A stretch of 64,000 nucleotides of DNA from Gemmatimonadota bacterium (GTDB lineage: Bacteria > Gemmatimonadota > Gemmatimonadetes > Longimicrobiales > Gaopeijiaceae): assembly GCA_013002885.1 (NCBI GenBank), contig JABDLS010000099.1:23288-87287 (forward strand). The letters are read 5' to 3'. A program made the position numbers and the translations under genes. The notes under the pieces were generated by a model. That model was not told the origin of the DNA, ran no database searches, and saw nothing but the letters and a program-made list of their open reading frames with translations. This document shows, piece after piece, positions 7,708 through 17,120 of this stretch (positions are counted from its first letter, which is position 1; every line of letters begins with the position of its first letter).

Positions 7708-8658
7708 TCAGGCCAGCACGGCGTCCGACGCATTCGACGTCGCGGGCGCGCCGGACGTCGCTTCGGGTCGGGTCGCCAACGTCGCAGTCGCGGCGAGGAC
7801 CGCCAGGAGGGCCGCGGCCACGAGGGTGTGGAGAGAGACCGGGACGACGGCGAGAACGGTGAGAACCGAGGCGACGCCCAGGGCCACCTGCACCAGAACC
7901 AGCGCGACGGCGGCGACAACCCATCGACGAATCCGGCCGGGGACACCCCTACGGTGCGCTGCGACGGCGAGCCACAGCACGGCGCCCGTGGCGACCAGGG
8001 CCACTACGCGATGGGCGAAGTGGGCGGTAATGGGCAGGTTGACCAGGGGTGGTACGACCTGGCCGAGACAAAGCGGCACGTCGGGGCAAGCCATCCCCGC
8101 ATCGGTATGTCGAACCAGGCCGCCCACCACCGACTGAAGGAAGACGAGGAGCCAGGCGAAACCGGCGAGTGCGCGTAGTCGCATGCCCATCGACTCGTGA
8201 AGGCCCTCGACGGGACCTCCGCCCCGACTCGTGGCTGCCGCCAGGACCGAGGCCAGGGTCAGGAAGGCGAACGCGAGGGTCAGATGGGTCGTGGAGACCA
8301 GGTCCGGCAACCGGTAGATGACCGTGAGTCCCCCGAAGATCGATTGGATCACCAGGAGACCGAGTCCGGCAAGACACGCCTTGAAGATCCACGGCCGATC
8401 TGGTGCCTCCTGCCGAGCCAGCCACGTCGCCAGCCCGAACATGAGCACCAACCCTCCGGCCACCAGACGGTGCAGGTGCTCCCAGAAGACGCCGCCGGTC
8501 ATCTCCGGGACCATGGTCCCGAAGCAGGTCGGCCAGTCGGGGCACGCGAGGCTGGACTCCGTGGCGTGGACCACACTACCGAGAAAGAGGAGCCCCAGGG
8601 TCCATACCACGGTCACACGGAACGCTCGTGGATGCAGTGGAGCCGATTCGGTGGTCAT
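7708..8658 (-). CDS. ctaA: Heme A synthase (COX15/CtaA family)
   Basis: A 316-residue, eight-helix membrane protein that converts heme O to heme A for aa3-type oxidases. The two-repeat architecture is clear. Candidate heme-ligand histidines lie in EHLHRLVAG, TTHLTLAF, HFAHRVVAL and SLHTLVAA. Each half has an external Cys-pair loop (ACPDWPTC and ACPDVPLC) before it, as in CtaA proteins carrying redox-active cysteines. The last 25 residues are Ala/Thr-rich and variable. No oxidase subunit or ctaB gene lies in the window. It is probably the first gene of ctaA-DUF420-EamA. Confidence 0.92.
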   Translation of the reverse strand: MTTESAPLHPRAFRVTVVWTLGLLFLGSVVHATESSLACPDWPTCFGTMVPEMTGGVFWEHLHRLVAGGLVLMFGLATWLARQEAPDRPWIFKACLAGLGLLVIQSIFGGLTVIYRLPDLVSTTHLTLAFAFLTLASVLAAATSRGGGPVEGLHESMGMRLRALAGFAWLLVFLQSVVGGLVRHTDAGMACPDVPLCLGQVVPPLVNLPITAHFAHRVVALVATGAVLWLAVAAHRRGVPGRIRRWVVAAVALVLVQVALGVASVLTVLAVVPVSLHTLVAAALLAVLAATATLATRPEATSGAPATSNASDAVLA

Positions 8659-8667
8659 GGCGCGAGG

Positions 8668-10593
8668 TCAGGCGTGGACGACCTGGTCGGCCGGCTCTGA
8701 CGTCTCCGGCTTCGCAGTAGGCTTCGAGGCTGTGGGCCGGTACCCCTCGAAAGAGACGACGCCGGCTTCGAGCCAGGTGAAGTCCCCTTCCAGGAAGCGG
8801 CTCGACAGCGCGTAGGTCGCCGTATCCTCATTGTCGAAAAGGGAGCGGAACCGCTCGGAGATGCGGCGGCGCGACTGACGGCAGAAGGTATCGGCCAGGG
8901 CGTCGACACCGGTTTCCGCGCTGCCCTTCTCCATGAGCGTTCGGGCTCGCACCAGGACCGTGCTCATGACGAGCAACTCGGCGCCGATATCGACGATGCG
9001 CCCCAGGACGGCCTGCCGTTTTTCCAGCGCCGGTCCGAATCGCACCATGGTATGGAAGGTGGCGCGGGCGAGTCGACGAGAGGTGCGTTCGATGTAGCGT
9101 GCGTGTCGTGCCAGCTTCCCGAAGCCCGAATACTTGGGCCAGAAGCTCCATCCGAAGAAGCGGGTGGGATACCACCACGCGTAGTGGATGCCGGCCTTCA
9201 CCAAGGCAGTCAGCTTCGCCCCGAGGGGGGCCTTGGGGTTCACGAGGTCACCGGCCACGGCGAGGTGCCGGTCCACCGCTTCCCGGGCAATGAAGAGGCG
9301 CATGATCTCGGATGAACCCTCGAAGATCGTGTTGATACGCATGTCTCGCAGGCAGCGCTCGACGGGGTAGGCGGTTTCACCCCGGCTCTCGAGGGACTCG
9401 TGGGTCTCGTACCCACGGCCGCCCCGCACCTGAACGGCCTCGTCGACGAGGGACCAGCCGGTCTCGGTGGCCCACATCTTGGCCACCGCGGCTTCGAGAC
9501 GGATGTCGAAGTCCCCCGAGTCGGACATGGCGCCGATGACGTCCACCAGGGACTGCATGGCGAAGGTGTCGGCGGCCATCTTCCCAAGCTTCTGGGCGAT
9601 GGCGTCGTGCTTACCGACGGGAAGACCCCACTGGACCCTGGACCCCGCCCAGTCCCGGAGCATCTCCAGGCACCCCTTGCCGGCCGCAGCGCAAAACGCC
9701 GGAAGGGCCAGACGACCGGTGTTGAGTGTGATCAGGGCCAACTTGAGGCCCTTTCCTTCACCCCAGAGAAGGTTGTCTCGAGGGACCTTCACGTCGGTGA
9801 AACGGAGGACACCGTTGGAAAGACCCCGAAGGCCCATGAAGGAACACTCGTGGACCGTCTCCACTCCTGGCCAGTCGGTCTCGACGATGAACGCGCTGAT
9901 GGGCTTGCGCTTGGAGCCTTCCTCGGCGGGAGTGCGGGCCATGACCACGATGATGTCGGCACGGGGCCCATTGGTGGTCCAGAGCTTCTCGCCGTTGAGA
10001 ATCCAGTGCTCGCCGTCGTCGGAGAGCACTGCGGTGGTGGACATGTTCGCCGGGTCCGACCCCACGTCCTGCTCGGTGAGGGCGAAGGCCGACAGGGCGC
10101 CGCCCGCCAGGCGAGGCAGGTACCTCTGCTTCTGTTCTTCGGTGCCGAACTTGAGAAGGGGTCCAGGGACTCCGATGCTCTGGTGTGCCGACAGGAAGGC
10201 ACCCGTGGCCGAGCACCGGGAGGCGACGATGGCCAACGCCTTCAGGTAGGAGAGCTGGGACAGCCCCAAACCTCCATACTCCTCGGGAGTCTTGATTCCG
10301 AAAGCGCCGAGCTCTGCGAGGCCGTCGAGGACCGCCTGGGGCACGTGGCCTTCACGATCGATGGCGTCGCCGTCGATGTGATCCTCGGCGAAGGCGTGGA
10401 GCCTCTCGAGAAAGGCGGCCGCCTTCTTCTGCTCCCCGGGATCGGGCTCGGGCTGCGGATAGACGAGGTCGAGGTCGAATCGACCCTCGAAGAGGGCCCG
10501 GGCGAAGCTCTGCTTCTCCCAGTCCTTCTCTCGTGCCTGCTCGGCGACCTCTCGGGACTCGAGCTCGGTGGCCAACTGCGTGGTCTTCGCCAT
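8668..10593 (-). CDS. Acyl-CoA dehydrogenase family protein, long form
   Basis: 641 residues; performs FAD-dependent alpha,beta-desaturation of an acyl-CoA in fatty-acid breakdown. An N-terminal helical domain begins near residue 60 and includes GIKTPEEYGGLGLS. The beta domain has ALTEQDVGSDP and WTTNGPRADI. The catalytic helical region has RGGRGYETHESLE and FEGSSEIMRLFIARE, where the Glu of FEG matches the usual catalytic base. About 180 extra C-terminal residues place it with the long ACAD9/VLCAD-like forms. GGGAG precedes the ATG. A 142-bp gap separates it from the patatin gene, and I see nothing notable there. Confidence 0.93.
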   Translation of the reverse strand: MAKTTQLATELESREVAEQAREKDWEKQSFARALFEGRFDLDLVYPQPEPDPGEQKKAAAFLERLHAFAEDHIDGDAIDREGHVPQAVLDGLAELGAFGIKTPEEYGGLGLSQLSYLKALAIVASRCSATGAFLSAHQSIGVPGPLLKFGTEEQKQRYLPRLAGGALSAFALTEQDVGSDPANMSTTAVLSDDGEHWILNGEKLWTTNGPRADIIVVMARTPAEEGSKRKPISAFIVETDWPGVETVHECSFMGLRGLSNGVLRFTDVKVPRDNLLWGEGKGLKLALITLNTGRLALPAFCAAAGKGCLEMLRDWAGSRVQWGLPVGKHDAIAQKLGKMAADTFAMQSLVDVIGAMSDSGDFDIRLEAAVAKMWATETGWSLVDEAVQVRGGRGYETHESLESRGETAYPVERCLRDMRINTIFEGSSEIMRLFIAREAVDRHLAVAGDLVNPKAPLGAKLTALVKAGIHYAWWYPTRFFGWSFWPKYSGFGKLARHARYIERTSRRLARATFHTMVRFGPALEKRQAVLGRIVDIGAELLVMSTVLVRARTLMEKGSAETGVDALADTFCRQSRRRISERFRSLFDNEDTATYALSSRFLEGDFTWLEAGVVSFEGYRPTASKPTAKPETSEPADQVVHA

Positions 10594-10735
10594 GATACTC
10601 CCGGCTGGTCTGCGTCGGGCCGGTCACGACCGTCCCGAACTCTTCGCTTTCCGAGCGCCATCGCCCGGACATCTGACTACCCCCATGCCCTCCCGGGGAG
10701 CCACCAGGATCCACTCCGGCGGCGACGCCCCGGCA

Positions 10736-11944
10736 TCACCCCAAGATGAACTCCTCGATCTCGTCGGACCGTTCTTCCGCGTCGCTCTCACCGATCTCCA
10801 TGAGAGTCCGCACGTAGTCGGGCTGGAAGAGGATGAGGCTCAGGACGTCGGGACTCTTCGTCTCCCGGGTCCCCAGGCCCCGCGTCAGGAAACGGAAGGC
10901 CTTCGGCAGATCTGCCTCGAAGTCACCCGCCAGCTTCCCCAGGTCCTCCGACGGCCGTAGGACGAGGAGCTCGATGGGCTCGAGCCCGTGGCGCTGTTCC
11001 TCCGGGAGGAGCTCGAGGAGGTTGTTCAGACGTTCGAGGCGAAGGGCGTCATTGTCGAGGAGGTCGAGAAAGACGGCGTTCAGGAGAACGCCCAGGACCT
11101 GGGCCGGCGGCGGATAGCCCTGTACCACCGACACATCGGCGGCGGCGCGACTCTTACGGTGTCGGGTGGAAATGGCCATGATCCGCCGAGCTCCCAGGTG
11201 TAGGGCCGGGGAGAGAGGTGCCGTAAGGCGGATGCCTCCGTCGCCGTACCACCGGCTTCCGAGCTGGATGGCGGGGAAGAGCAGGGGAAGGGCGGACGAC
11301 GCCATGATGTGATCCACCGTCATGGTGGCGATCTCCGTGAGCCGCTGTGGTCGCTCCCACGGCTCGATCTCGCGGCCCTGGAGCCACGTCACCGAGTTGC
11401 CGGTGGAGTAGCTCGACGTGCTGATGGCCAGGGCTCTGAGTCGTCCCCGGTCCAGGTTGTAGCGGATTCCGGTGATCTCGCCGTCGACCGCATGGAGGAC
11501 CTCCGAGAGGTATTCCCGGAGGGGCGCGGTGTCCACGAGACCACGCGCCTGATGCGACATGTCCCGGCCACCACCGCCAAGCTGGCGGAGCCAGCGTACC
11601 GTGTTCAGGGCCAGGGAACGGGTGTCGACGCGGAAGACGTTGTCGACGGAGATGTTGCTCCAGAGGTGGGAGAGCTCGTTGACCGCCTGGAGAAAACTCC
11701 CGTGATGCGAAGCGAGGGCGGCCGCGTTGATGGCGCCTGCCGACACCCCCGTGATGTACGGGAGATGCAGGTCGGGGAAGCGACGGGCGAGACAGCGAAG
11801 GAAGCCCACCTGGTACGCCGCCCGTGCGCCCCCTCCCCCCATGACGAGCCCGAGGTCGTCAGGCCCGTTCGTATGATGCGCGGCGGCACCCGGCTCGACG
11901 TCCGCCAGTGCCTCCACGCCGGCTTCGCCTATCTCCTGGCCCAC
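10736..11944 (-). CDS. Patatin-like phospholipase
   Basis: A 402-residue serine lipid acyl hydrolase. The oxyanion segment GGGGARAAYQ (36-45), nucleophile elbow GVSAG (Ser68) and the Asp of DGG (235-237) form the Ser-Asp dyad of the patatin family. There is no signal peptide, so it is cytosolic or membrane-peripheral. The ~150-residue C-terminal extension is helical and charged. It probably releases fatty acids from phospholipids and may supply the adjacent acyl-CoA dehydrogenase, though the gap between them makes an operon uncertain. Confidence 0.9.
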   Translation of the reverse strand: MGQEIGEAGVEALADVEPGAAAHHTNGPDDLGLVMGGGGARAAYQVGFLRCLARRFPDLHLPYITGVSAGAINAAALASHHGSFLQAVNELSHLWSNISVDNVFRVDTRSLALNTVRWLRQLGGGGRDMSHQARGLVDTAPLREYLSEVLHAVDGEITGIRYNLDRGRLRALAISTSSYSTGNSVTWLQGREIEPWERPQRLTEIATMTVDHIMASSALPLLFPAIQLGSRWYGDGGIRLTAPLSPALHLGARRIMAISTRHRKSRAAADVSVVQGYPPPAQVLGVLLNAVFLDLLDNDALRLERLNNLLELLPEEQRHGLEPIELLVLRPSEDLGKLAGDFEADLPKAFRFLTRGLGTRETKSPDVLSLILFQPDYVRTLMEIGESDAEERSDEIEEFILG

Positions 11945-11975
11945 GTCCGCTCTCCGGTGTCACCCTTGGCAGACC

Positions 11976-12368
11976 TCATAGCGCCGAACCGATCAGAGGT
12001 CGCCCGATCGCCATGATCCCTGCCGCGATGAGGCCGAAGGCCACGAGGGTCCCGACGATGTGTGGGGCATAGCTCTGCTGCTCCGGTGGGCGTCGCTTCA
12101 TGACGCCGTGGACGATGTGAGCGACGGCAGCGGCGAGAACCATCATCACGATGTGTCCACCCAACTGGGGGTAGAACATTCCGGTGAAGAGGAGTGTGAC
12201 GCCCAGGAGGATCATCAGGTCGAGGAGCCCGGTGAAGGCTGCGGAGAGAATCCGCATCGTCTTGTCGTAGGGGCGCCCCGTGACCATCCCGTAGACGGCA
12301 TAGCCGATGACGGCGAGGGCCGCCAGGAAGACGAGATACCGGATGCCGGAGTGGGCGTAGAGAAGCAT
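11976..12368 (-). CDS. Small four-helix membrane protein
   Basis: 130 residues with four predicted membrane helices (about 8-28, 41-63, 72-90, 104-122). The first two are joined by the polar loop TGRPYDKTMR. The N-terminal AHSGIRYLVF and the His residues GGHIVMM and AHIVHGVMKR suggest a heme-binding or cytochrome-b561-like bundle, but I cannot name the family. The patatin gene begins 31 nt downstream. Many Gemmatimonadota and Bacteroidota carry small proteins of this layout. Confidence 0.75.
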   Translation of the reverse strand: MLLYAHSGIRYLVFLAALAVIGYAVYGMVTGRPYDKTMRILSAAFTGLLDLMILLGVTLLFTGMFYPQLGGHIVMMVLAAAVAHIVHGVMKRRPPEQQSYAPHIVGTLVAFGLIAAGIMAIGRPLIGSAL

Positions 12369-12405
12369 GAGCGTCCGTTGGAGTTCGAGGAGCCGGAAAG
12401 TGTCG

Positions 12406-13188
12406 CTATTGGCGTGTTAGATCGAGAGGAGGCATGTCTTTGGTGAGCTCGACGACCCGCTCGACGCCCCATCCTTCGACGGTCCACACCCTGGCCAAGT
12501 ACTCGCCGGGTGGCACGGGGTCCATCTCGAAACGCCCGTTGGATCCGGCGGCGACGGCCAGCGGGGCGTCGGTGATGAACACGAAGCCGGTCATGCCCGG
12601 GTGCATGTCGCACAGGACGTCGTATCCGCCTGGGTCCGGCAACATCACATCGACTTCTTCCGTCGGACCGGTATCGCCGTTGAACACGGTGGAGTCGCCT
12701 GACACGGACCGGAGGTGCACGTTGTGACTGATTGCGCCTTCGGAGTTGGTGAAGCGGACCGGTGATCCGTGGGCGACGATGAGGACCCGGGGCGAGAACG
12801 CGAGCCCAAACTGATCCACGACCGCCTGGCCGCCCTCGGCTGGCGCGGCGGGGTGTCCGGACAGCCCACTGCCCTCGAGGGCCGGTGTCCGGCTGTCAGT
12901 CGGCGCGGGGCCGTCGGAGGCCTGCGGTGTGAGCGTGACGATGGCGGGGATGCCGCCGCTGGCCGGGGGGGTCTGACCGCGCACTGCCGCCGTCGCCCCT
13001 CCCCCGTTCAAGCCAGCCGCGCCGCCTTCGCTGGAGCCATCGGTGGCCGCGCCCACGGTCCCCGCTCCCTCGCCAACGACCTCCGCGTCGCCGACGACTC
13101 TGTCGCCGCCCTCGTCACCGGTCCCGCACGCCAGGGCGAGCGCGGTGGCGCAAACCAGGGGCGCCCGAACCATGAGACGAGGCGCCAC
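12406..13188 (-). CDS. Cupredoxin-domain lipoprotein with C-terminal beta-sandwich
   Basis: 260 residues. Lipobox ALAC gives lipidation at Cys21, followed by about 75 low-complexity Gly/Ala residues. The cupredoxin-like domain (about 120-207) has His155, Cys193, His196 and Met199 in SHNVH and CDMHPGM, the order of type-1 copper ligands in plastocyanin-like proteins. The last 50 residues (SNGRFEMDPVPPGEYLARVWT) form a carboxypeptidase-regulatory-like sandwich. It is likely a periplasmic or outer-membrane electron carrier or copper protein. An in-frame ATG at 13173 may be the true start. It follows the VPS10 gene by 5 nt, suggesting co-translation. Confidence 0.82.
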   Translation of the reverse strand: MAPRLMVRAPLVCATALALACGTGDEGGDRVVGDAEVVGEGAGTVGAATDGSSEGGAAGLNGGGATAAVRGQTPPASGGIPAIVTLTPQASDGPAPTDSRTPALEGSGLSGHPAAPAEGGQAVVDQFGLAFSPRVLIVAHGSPVRFTNSEGAISHNVHLRSVSGDSTVFNGDTGPTEEVDVMLPDPGGYDVLCDMHPGMTGFVFITDAPLAVAAGSNGRFEMDPVPPGEYLARVWTVEGWGVERVVELTKDMPPLDLTRQ

Positions 13189-13193
13189 GCCAG

Positions 13194-16100
13194 TCAGTCG
13201 TCCAGCTCCGCCATGGCTTCGTCGTAGAGACGCTGAGCGAGTTCCACCCGTTCCCTTTGACTCTGGGTCGGGGGGTAGAGGGTGGCCTGTCGGACGCCGC
13301 CGCCATTCATGCTGCGGTAGACGCCGCCCACCAGTCGGATGGCCGCGCGCAGCTTTTCCTCGGGGGTCTGGGGAGGACGGTCGGGCCCTCCGCCGAAGAA
13401 GCCGCCGCCACCGCCACCCATCTCGTTCTGCCGCATGGCGGTCTGGATCCGGTCCTGGAGCTGGAGGGCGTCGAGCATGAAGCGCTCACGGGTCTCATAC
13501 ATCGCCAAGGTGATGGGCATGTCCGGATCGCCCTCGACCCGGAAGACGGCCGAGTCCTCGGCGCCGTTGGCGACGACGGTGGCGACGTACGTCCCTGGCG
13601 ACACCCACGGACCCCACTCGCCGATGGGACGAGCGAGGACCGGGTTGTCCCATCGCTCCCAGCGATCGGTCTCCCCGGGGAGACCGTGGCGCAGGTCCCA
13701 GTTCACCCGATGCGTTCCGGCGTCTCCGGGCACGGTCATCTCACGCACCGTCTCTCCGGCAGCGTTGGTGATACGCAGCGTCGCGTCCCCCGAACCCGAC
13801 GCGACGCGATAGGTGACGTAGACGCCGTCGGGCGGGTTCTCGCCGGCCCACGGCTCCTGACCGCGGTACGACGTGTCCTTCTTGTAGATCTGGATGCGCC
13901 CGTCGGGGACGGTGAAGACGGTCAGCGGGCCCGAGGCCGCGGCGAACTCGGCGATGGGTTGGGTGTCGTCGAGAATCCAGATGCCCTGACCATGGGTCCC
14001 AAGAACCAGGTCCTTGTCCCGGGGGTGGATGAGGATGTCGTCGTAGTGGGTCGTGGGGAGGTTGGGGATCTTCGCCCACGTCGCACCCCGGTCCGTGCTT
14101 GCAAAAGCGTGGTGCTCGGTCCCCACGAAGAGGGCGTTCGGGTTGTCGGGATGCTCGATGACGTCGTTGACGACCCCCATCTCCGGTAGCCCATCGTGGA
14201 GTGGCGCCCACGAGGCGCCGAAGTCCGTGGTCCGGTAGAGGTACGGACGGAAGTCGCCGTCGCGGTGGCCGTCGAAGGCCGCGTAGGCGGTACCGGCTGA
14301 CGACGCCGACGCCGTGATCCGGCTCACGTACGTACCAGACCGGACGCCAGGTACGTTGCCCGATACCTCGGCCCAGGTGGTTCCGCCATCTCGACTCACC
14401 TGCAGGTTGCCGTCGTCGAAGCCCAGCCACAGCACGTCGGGATCCGACGGCGACTCGTCGAGGGTCACCGCCTCGCCGAAGGAGCTGGTGCCGTCATTGC
14501 GCGAAATCGAGATGTCGCCGCCCTGCACGCCCATGATCGACATCGTGTCGCGGTCGACGGCGCGGCTCAGGTCCTCCGTCCGCGTCCAGGTGCCGCCTCG
14601 ATCCGTGGAGGAGAAGAAATGGTTGCCGGCCACGTAAAGGACGTCGGAGTCGTGCCTCGAGAGCATCATCGGTGACGTCCAGTCGAACCGGTAATCCAGC
14701 CCGAGGGGCGGCTCCGGCGAGATGTCGACCATGTCACCGGTCTGGGTGTCGTAGCGGAAGTAGCTGCCGCCATTGGAGCTGCCGTAGGCGAAGCGCGGGT
14801 CGGCGAAGTCGGACTGCCAGTACATCCCGTCGCCGAAGCCGTTCTGCATCCAGTCGTCGTTGAGGATGCCCGCCCAGCGGCGATTCTCCGAGGGCCCGAA
14901 AAAGGAGTGGTTGTCCTGGAGACCGCCGTAGACCCAGTACGGGTCCTGCATGTCCACGCCGATGGCGTAGAATTGGGCGATGGGGAAGTTGTTCATTCGC
15001 CTGAAGTTGATGCCCCGGTCGTAGCTTTCATGCATTCCCGCGTCACCCACCAGGTAGAGGTGGTCGGGATCGTCGGGGTCTATCCAGAGGTCGTGATGGT
15101 CGGCGTGCACACCAACGTCGTAGGTGGGGGCGAGGGCGATCTGGCTGAAGGTCCGGCCCCCGTCGTCACTCACGTACGAGCGCGTCGCGAGGGTGTACAC
15201 GCGCTCGTCGTCGTTGGGGTCGATGTAGATGTGGGAGTAGTACATGGGGCGGATGTTCTGGTCATTGACCATTTCCCATGTAGCTCCAGCGTTCTCCGAG
15301 CGGTAGACGCCGGTGGTCTCGTCGTCGTCGGTCTCGATGAGGGCCATGAGAACGTTCGGATTCGACTCGGAGATCGCGATGCCGATGCGTCCCTTGTCTC
15401 CGCTGGGAATCCCACCGGTCAGCTCGCGCCACGTTTCCCCACCGTCCGTGCTCTTGTAGATGCCGCTGCCGGGACCTCCGCCGTTGAACCCCCACGCTCT
15501 CCTGAGACGCTGGTAGGTTGCCGCGTAGAGAACGTCCGGGTCTGAGCTGTCGATCTCCAGGTCGATGACGCCGGTCACGTTGTCCACGTAGAGGACCTTT
15601 GCCCAGGTCTCACCGCCATCGACGCTCTTGAAGACGCCGCGCTCTTCCGACGGGGCCCACAGATTGCCCAGGCCGCCCACCCAAACGACATCCGGATTCG
15701 TCGGGTGCACGACGATCTTGCCGGTGTGCCGGGTCTCGTCCAGGCCCACATGGCGCCACGTGTCTCCCCCGTCGTTGGAGCGATAGACGCCGTTGCCGTA
15801 GGAACTCGACTGCCGATTCTGCTGTTCCCCCGTGCCTGCGTAAACGACACGCGGGTTCGATGGAGCGATGGCGATGTCGCCGAAGGTGCTCACGGGCATG
15901 TCGAAGAAGACGTTCGTCCAGTTGTGCCCACGGTTCGTCGTCTTCCATAGCCCGCCGGAAGCCGAGCCCACGAAGATGGTCGAGGGGTCGCCAGGCACCA
16001 CTTCGACGTCGTGAATGCGCCCGCCGGTGGTTGCCGGTCCGATCGGGCGAGGGTACATGGCGGACATGTCGTCTGTCGTGATGGCGCTCTGGGCTTGAAC

Positions 16101-16247
16101 TGCGGTTGGGGTCACCGCCGCCACCAGGGCTGTGAGGCCCAGGATCGCCCAAAGGCAGGCTGTCCTCCGGAAGCAGGCAGACGCTCGCAGGCCGTTCGGG
16201 AGGGTCAGGTTGAGCGTCGCTGTCCAGATTCGAGTGCGGTCCCTCAT
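13194..16247 (-). CDS. Secreted sortilin/VPS10-type beta-propeller protein (BNR repeats)
   Basis: 1017 residues. An N-terminal signal sequence (hydrophobic about 30-50, cleavage after VQA-Q) is followed by two propellers built of BNR/Asp-box repeats: RSNDGGDTW, KSVDGGETW, KSTDGGETW, RSENAGATW, STDRGGTW and STDRGATW. A C-terminal beta-sandwich follows, then a Gly-rich coil before the end. This architecture is labelled VPS10/sortilin-like or glycosyl-hydrolase-like in soil and marine bacteria; the substrate is unknown. The start is ATG 16247 with AGGAG 7 nt before it, rather than the longer frame to 16394. It is co-directional with the cupredoxin lipoprotein. Confidence 0.88.
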   Translation of the reverse strand: MRDRTRIWTATLNLTLPNGLRASACFRRTACLWAILGLTALVAAVTPTAVQAQSAITTDDMSAMYPRPIGPATTGGRIHDVEVVPGDPSTIFVGSASGGLWKTTNRGHNWTNVFFDMPVSTFGDIAIAPSNPRVVYAGTGEQQNRQSSSYGNGVYRSNDGGDTWRHVGLDETRHTGKIVVHPTNPDVVWVGGLGNLWAPSEERGVFKSVDGGETWAKVLYVDNVTGVIDLEIDSSDPDVLYAATYQRLRRAWGFNGGGPGSGIYKSTDGGETWRELTGGIPSGDKGRIGIAISESNPNVLMALIETDDDETTGVYRSENAGATWEMVNDQNIRPMYYSHIYIDPNDDERVYTLATRSYVSDDGGRTFSQIALAPTYDVGVHADHHDLWIDPDDPDHLYLVGDAGMHESYDRGINFRRMNNFPIAQFYAIGVDMQDPYWVYGGLQDNHSFFGPSENRRWAGILNDDWMQNGFGDGMYWQSDFADPRFAYGSSNGGSYFRYDTQTGDMVDISPEPPLGLDYRFDWTSPMMLSRHDSDVLYVAGNHFFSSTDRGGTWTRTEDLSRAVDRDTMSIMGVQGGDISISRNDGTSSFGEAVTLDESPSDPDVLWLGFDDGNLQVSRDGGTTWAEVSGNVPGVRSGTYVSRITASASSAGTAYAAFDGHRDGDFRPYLYRTTDFGASWAPLHDGLPEMGVVNDVIEHPDNPNALFVGTEHHAFASTDRGATWAKIPNLPTTHYDDILIHPRDKDLVLGTHGQGIWILDDTQPIAEFAAASGPLTVFTVPDGRIQIYKKDTSYRGQEPWAGENPPDGVYVTYRVASGSGDATLRITNAAGETVREMTVPGDAGTHRVNWDLRHGLPGETDRWERWDNPVLARPIGEWGPWVSPGTYVATVVANGAEDSAVFRVEGDPDMPITLAMYETRERFMLDALQLQDRIQTAMRQNEMGGGGGGFFGGGPDRPPQTPEEKLRAAIRLVGGVYRSMNGGGVRQATLYPPTQSQRERVELAQRLYDEAMAELDD

Positions 16248-16276
16248 GTACAGACTCCTGTCGTTGGTCTCGCTGT

Positions 16277-17092
16277 CTATGCCTGGGTTCCTTCCGGCGC
16301 TTCTCCTGAGGTCGCCGTAGGCGGGCTCCCGGCCAAAGCCTCGCGTACGATGGCGATGACCTCTTCGTCCATGTCGTCGGCGCCGATCATCCATTGGAGG
16401 TAATCGGGGGCCTCGGTGGCGATTTCCGCCAGGGGGCGTCCCCTGTACTTCCCTCTACGGAAGACACGCCCCTCCTCGGGAGGGCTGAACCAGCGGTCCG
16501 CTTCCGTCCTGGTCGGTGCGTACTCCTCGCAGTAGGCGTGGAGGCCCACCAGGTCCCGGGGCAGGTGCGGATACCGCTGGAGCTGGGCGCCCAGCACCCC
16601 GGCCGATGTGCGGATATCTCCCAGGGCGGTGTGGGCCTCTTCGTGCTCCCTCTGGAGGTAGAAACGCGCCGCCGCAGACAGGTCCCTCGGTTCTTCCCGG
16701 TGGAAGATGTTCTGCATGTCGACCACGAGGCGCCCCTCCATGTCGAGGTCGACCCCCGCCCGGGCGAACTCCGCGAGGAGCATCGGGATGTCGAATCGAC
16801 GCACGTTGAAACCCGCCAGGTCCGAATCGTCGAGCATGTCCGCCAGGCTGCGGGCCGTCCGGGCAAAAGGCAATTCGTCGGCTACGTCGGCATCGCTGAT
16901 GCCGTGGACCGCCGTCGCCTCTGGCGGGATGGGGATCCCGGGATTGAAGCGCCGCTCCCGCTCGAGGACGTCGCCGTGGGGCGTGATCTTGATGAAAGCG
17001 AGCTCGACGATACGATCGTTCTTCAAGTCGAGACCGGTGGTCTCGAGGTCGAAGAAGACCAGAGGGCGTTCGAGGTCGAAGGGGAGCTTCAT
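16277..17092 (-). CDS. DnaQ-like 3'-5' exonuclease with DUF3820-like tail
   Basis: 271 residues. The DEDDh exonuclease domain (1-180) shows FFDLETTG (D15, E17), GFNVRRFDIPML with the second Asp, and HTALGDI with the catalytic His and final Asp. The tail (about 215-245), FRRGKYRGRPLAEIA...DYLQWM, matches the short DUF3820-type motif often fused to such exonucleases. It removes 3' nucleotides, as a proofreading-like or repair/RNA-trimming enzyme; it is not an obvious replicative epsilon subunit. It lies 28 nt downstream of sucA in the same direction. Confidence 0.9.
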   Translation of the reverse strand: MKLPFDLERPLVFFDLETTGLDLKNDRIVELAFIKITPHGDVLERERRFNPGIPIPPEATAVHGISDADVADELPFARTARSLADMLDDSDLAGFNVRRFDIPMLLAEFARAGVDLDMEGRLVVDMQNIFHREEPRDLSAAARFYLQREHEEAHTALGDIRTSAGVLGAQLQRYPHLPRDLVGLHAYCEEYAPTRTEADRWFSPPEEGRVFRRGKYRGRPLAEIATEAPDYLQWMIGADDMDEEVIAIVREALAGSPPTATSGEAPEGTQA

Positions 17093-17120
17093 CGTGCCGG
17101 TGCGTTCGCCGAAGCGCCCG

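Noticed and set aside
9400..10749. A 449-codon plus-strand frame
   Set aside because: It is antisense to the acyl-CoA dehydrogenase gene and has no domain signature.
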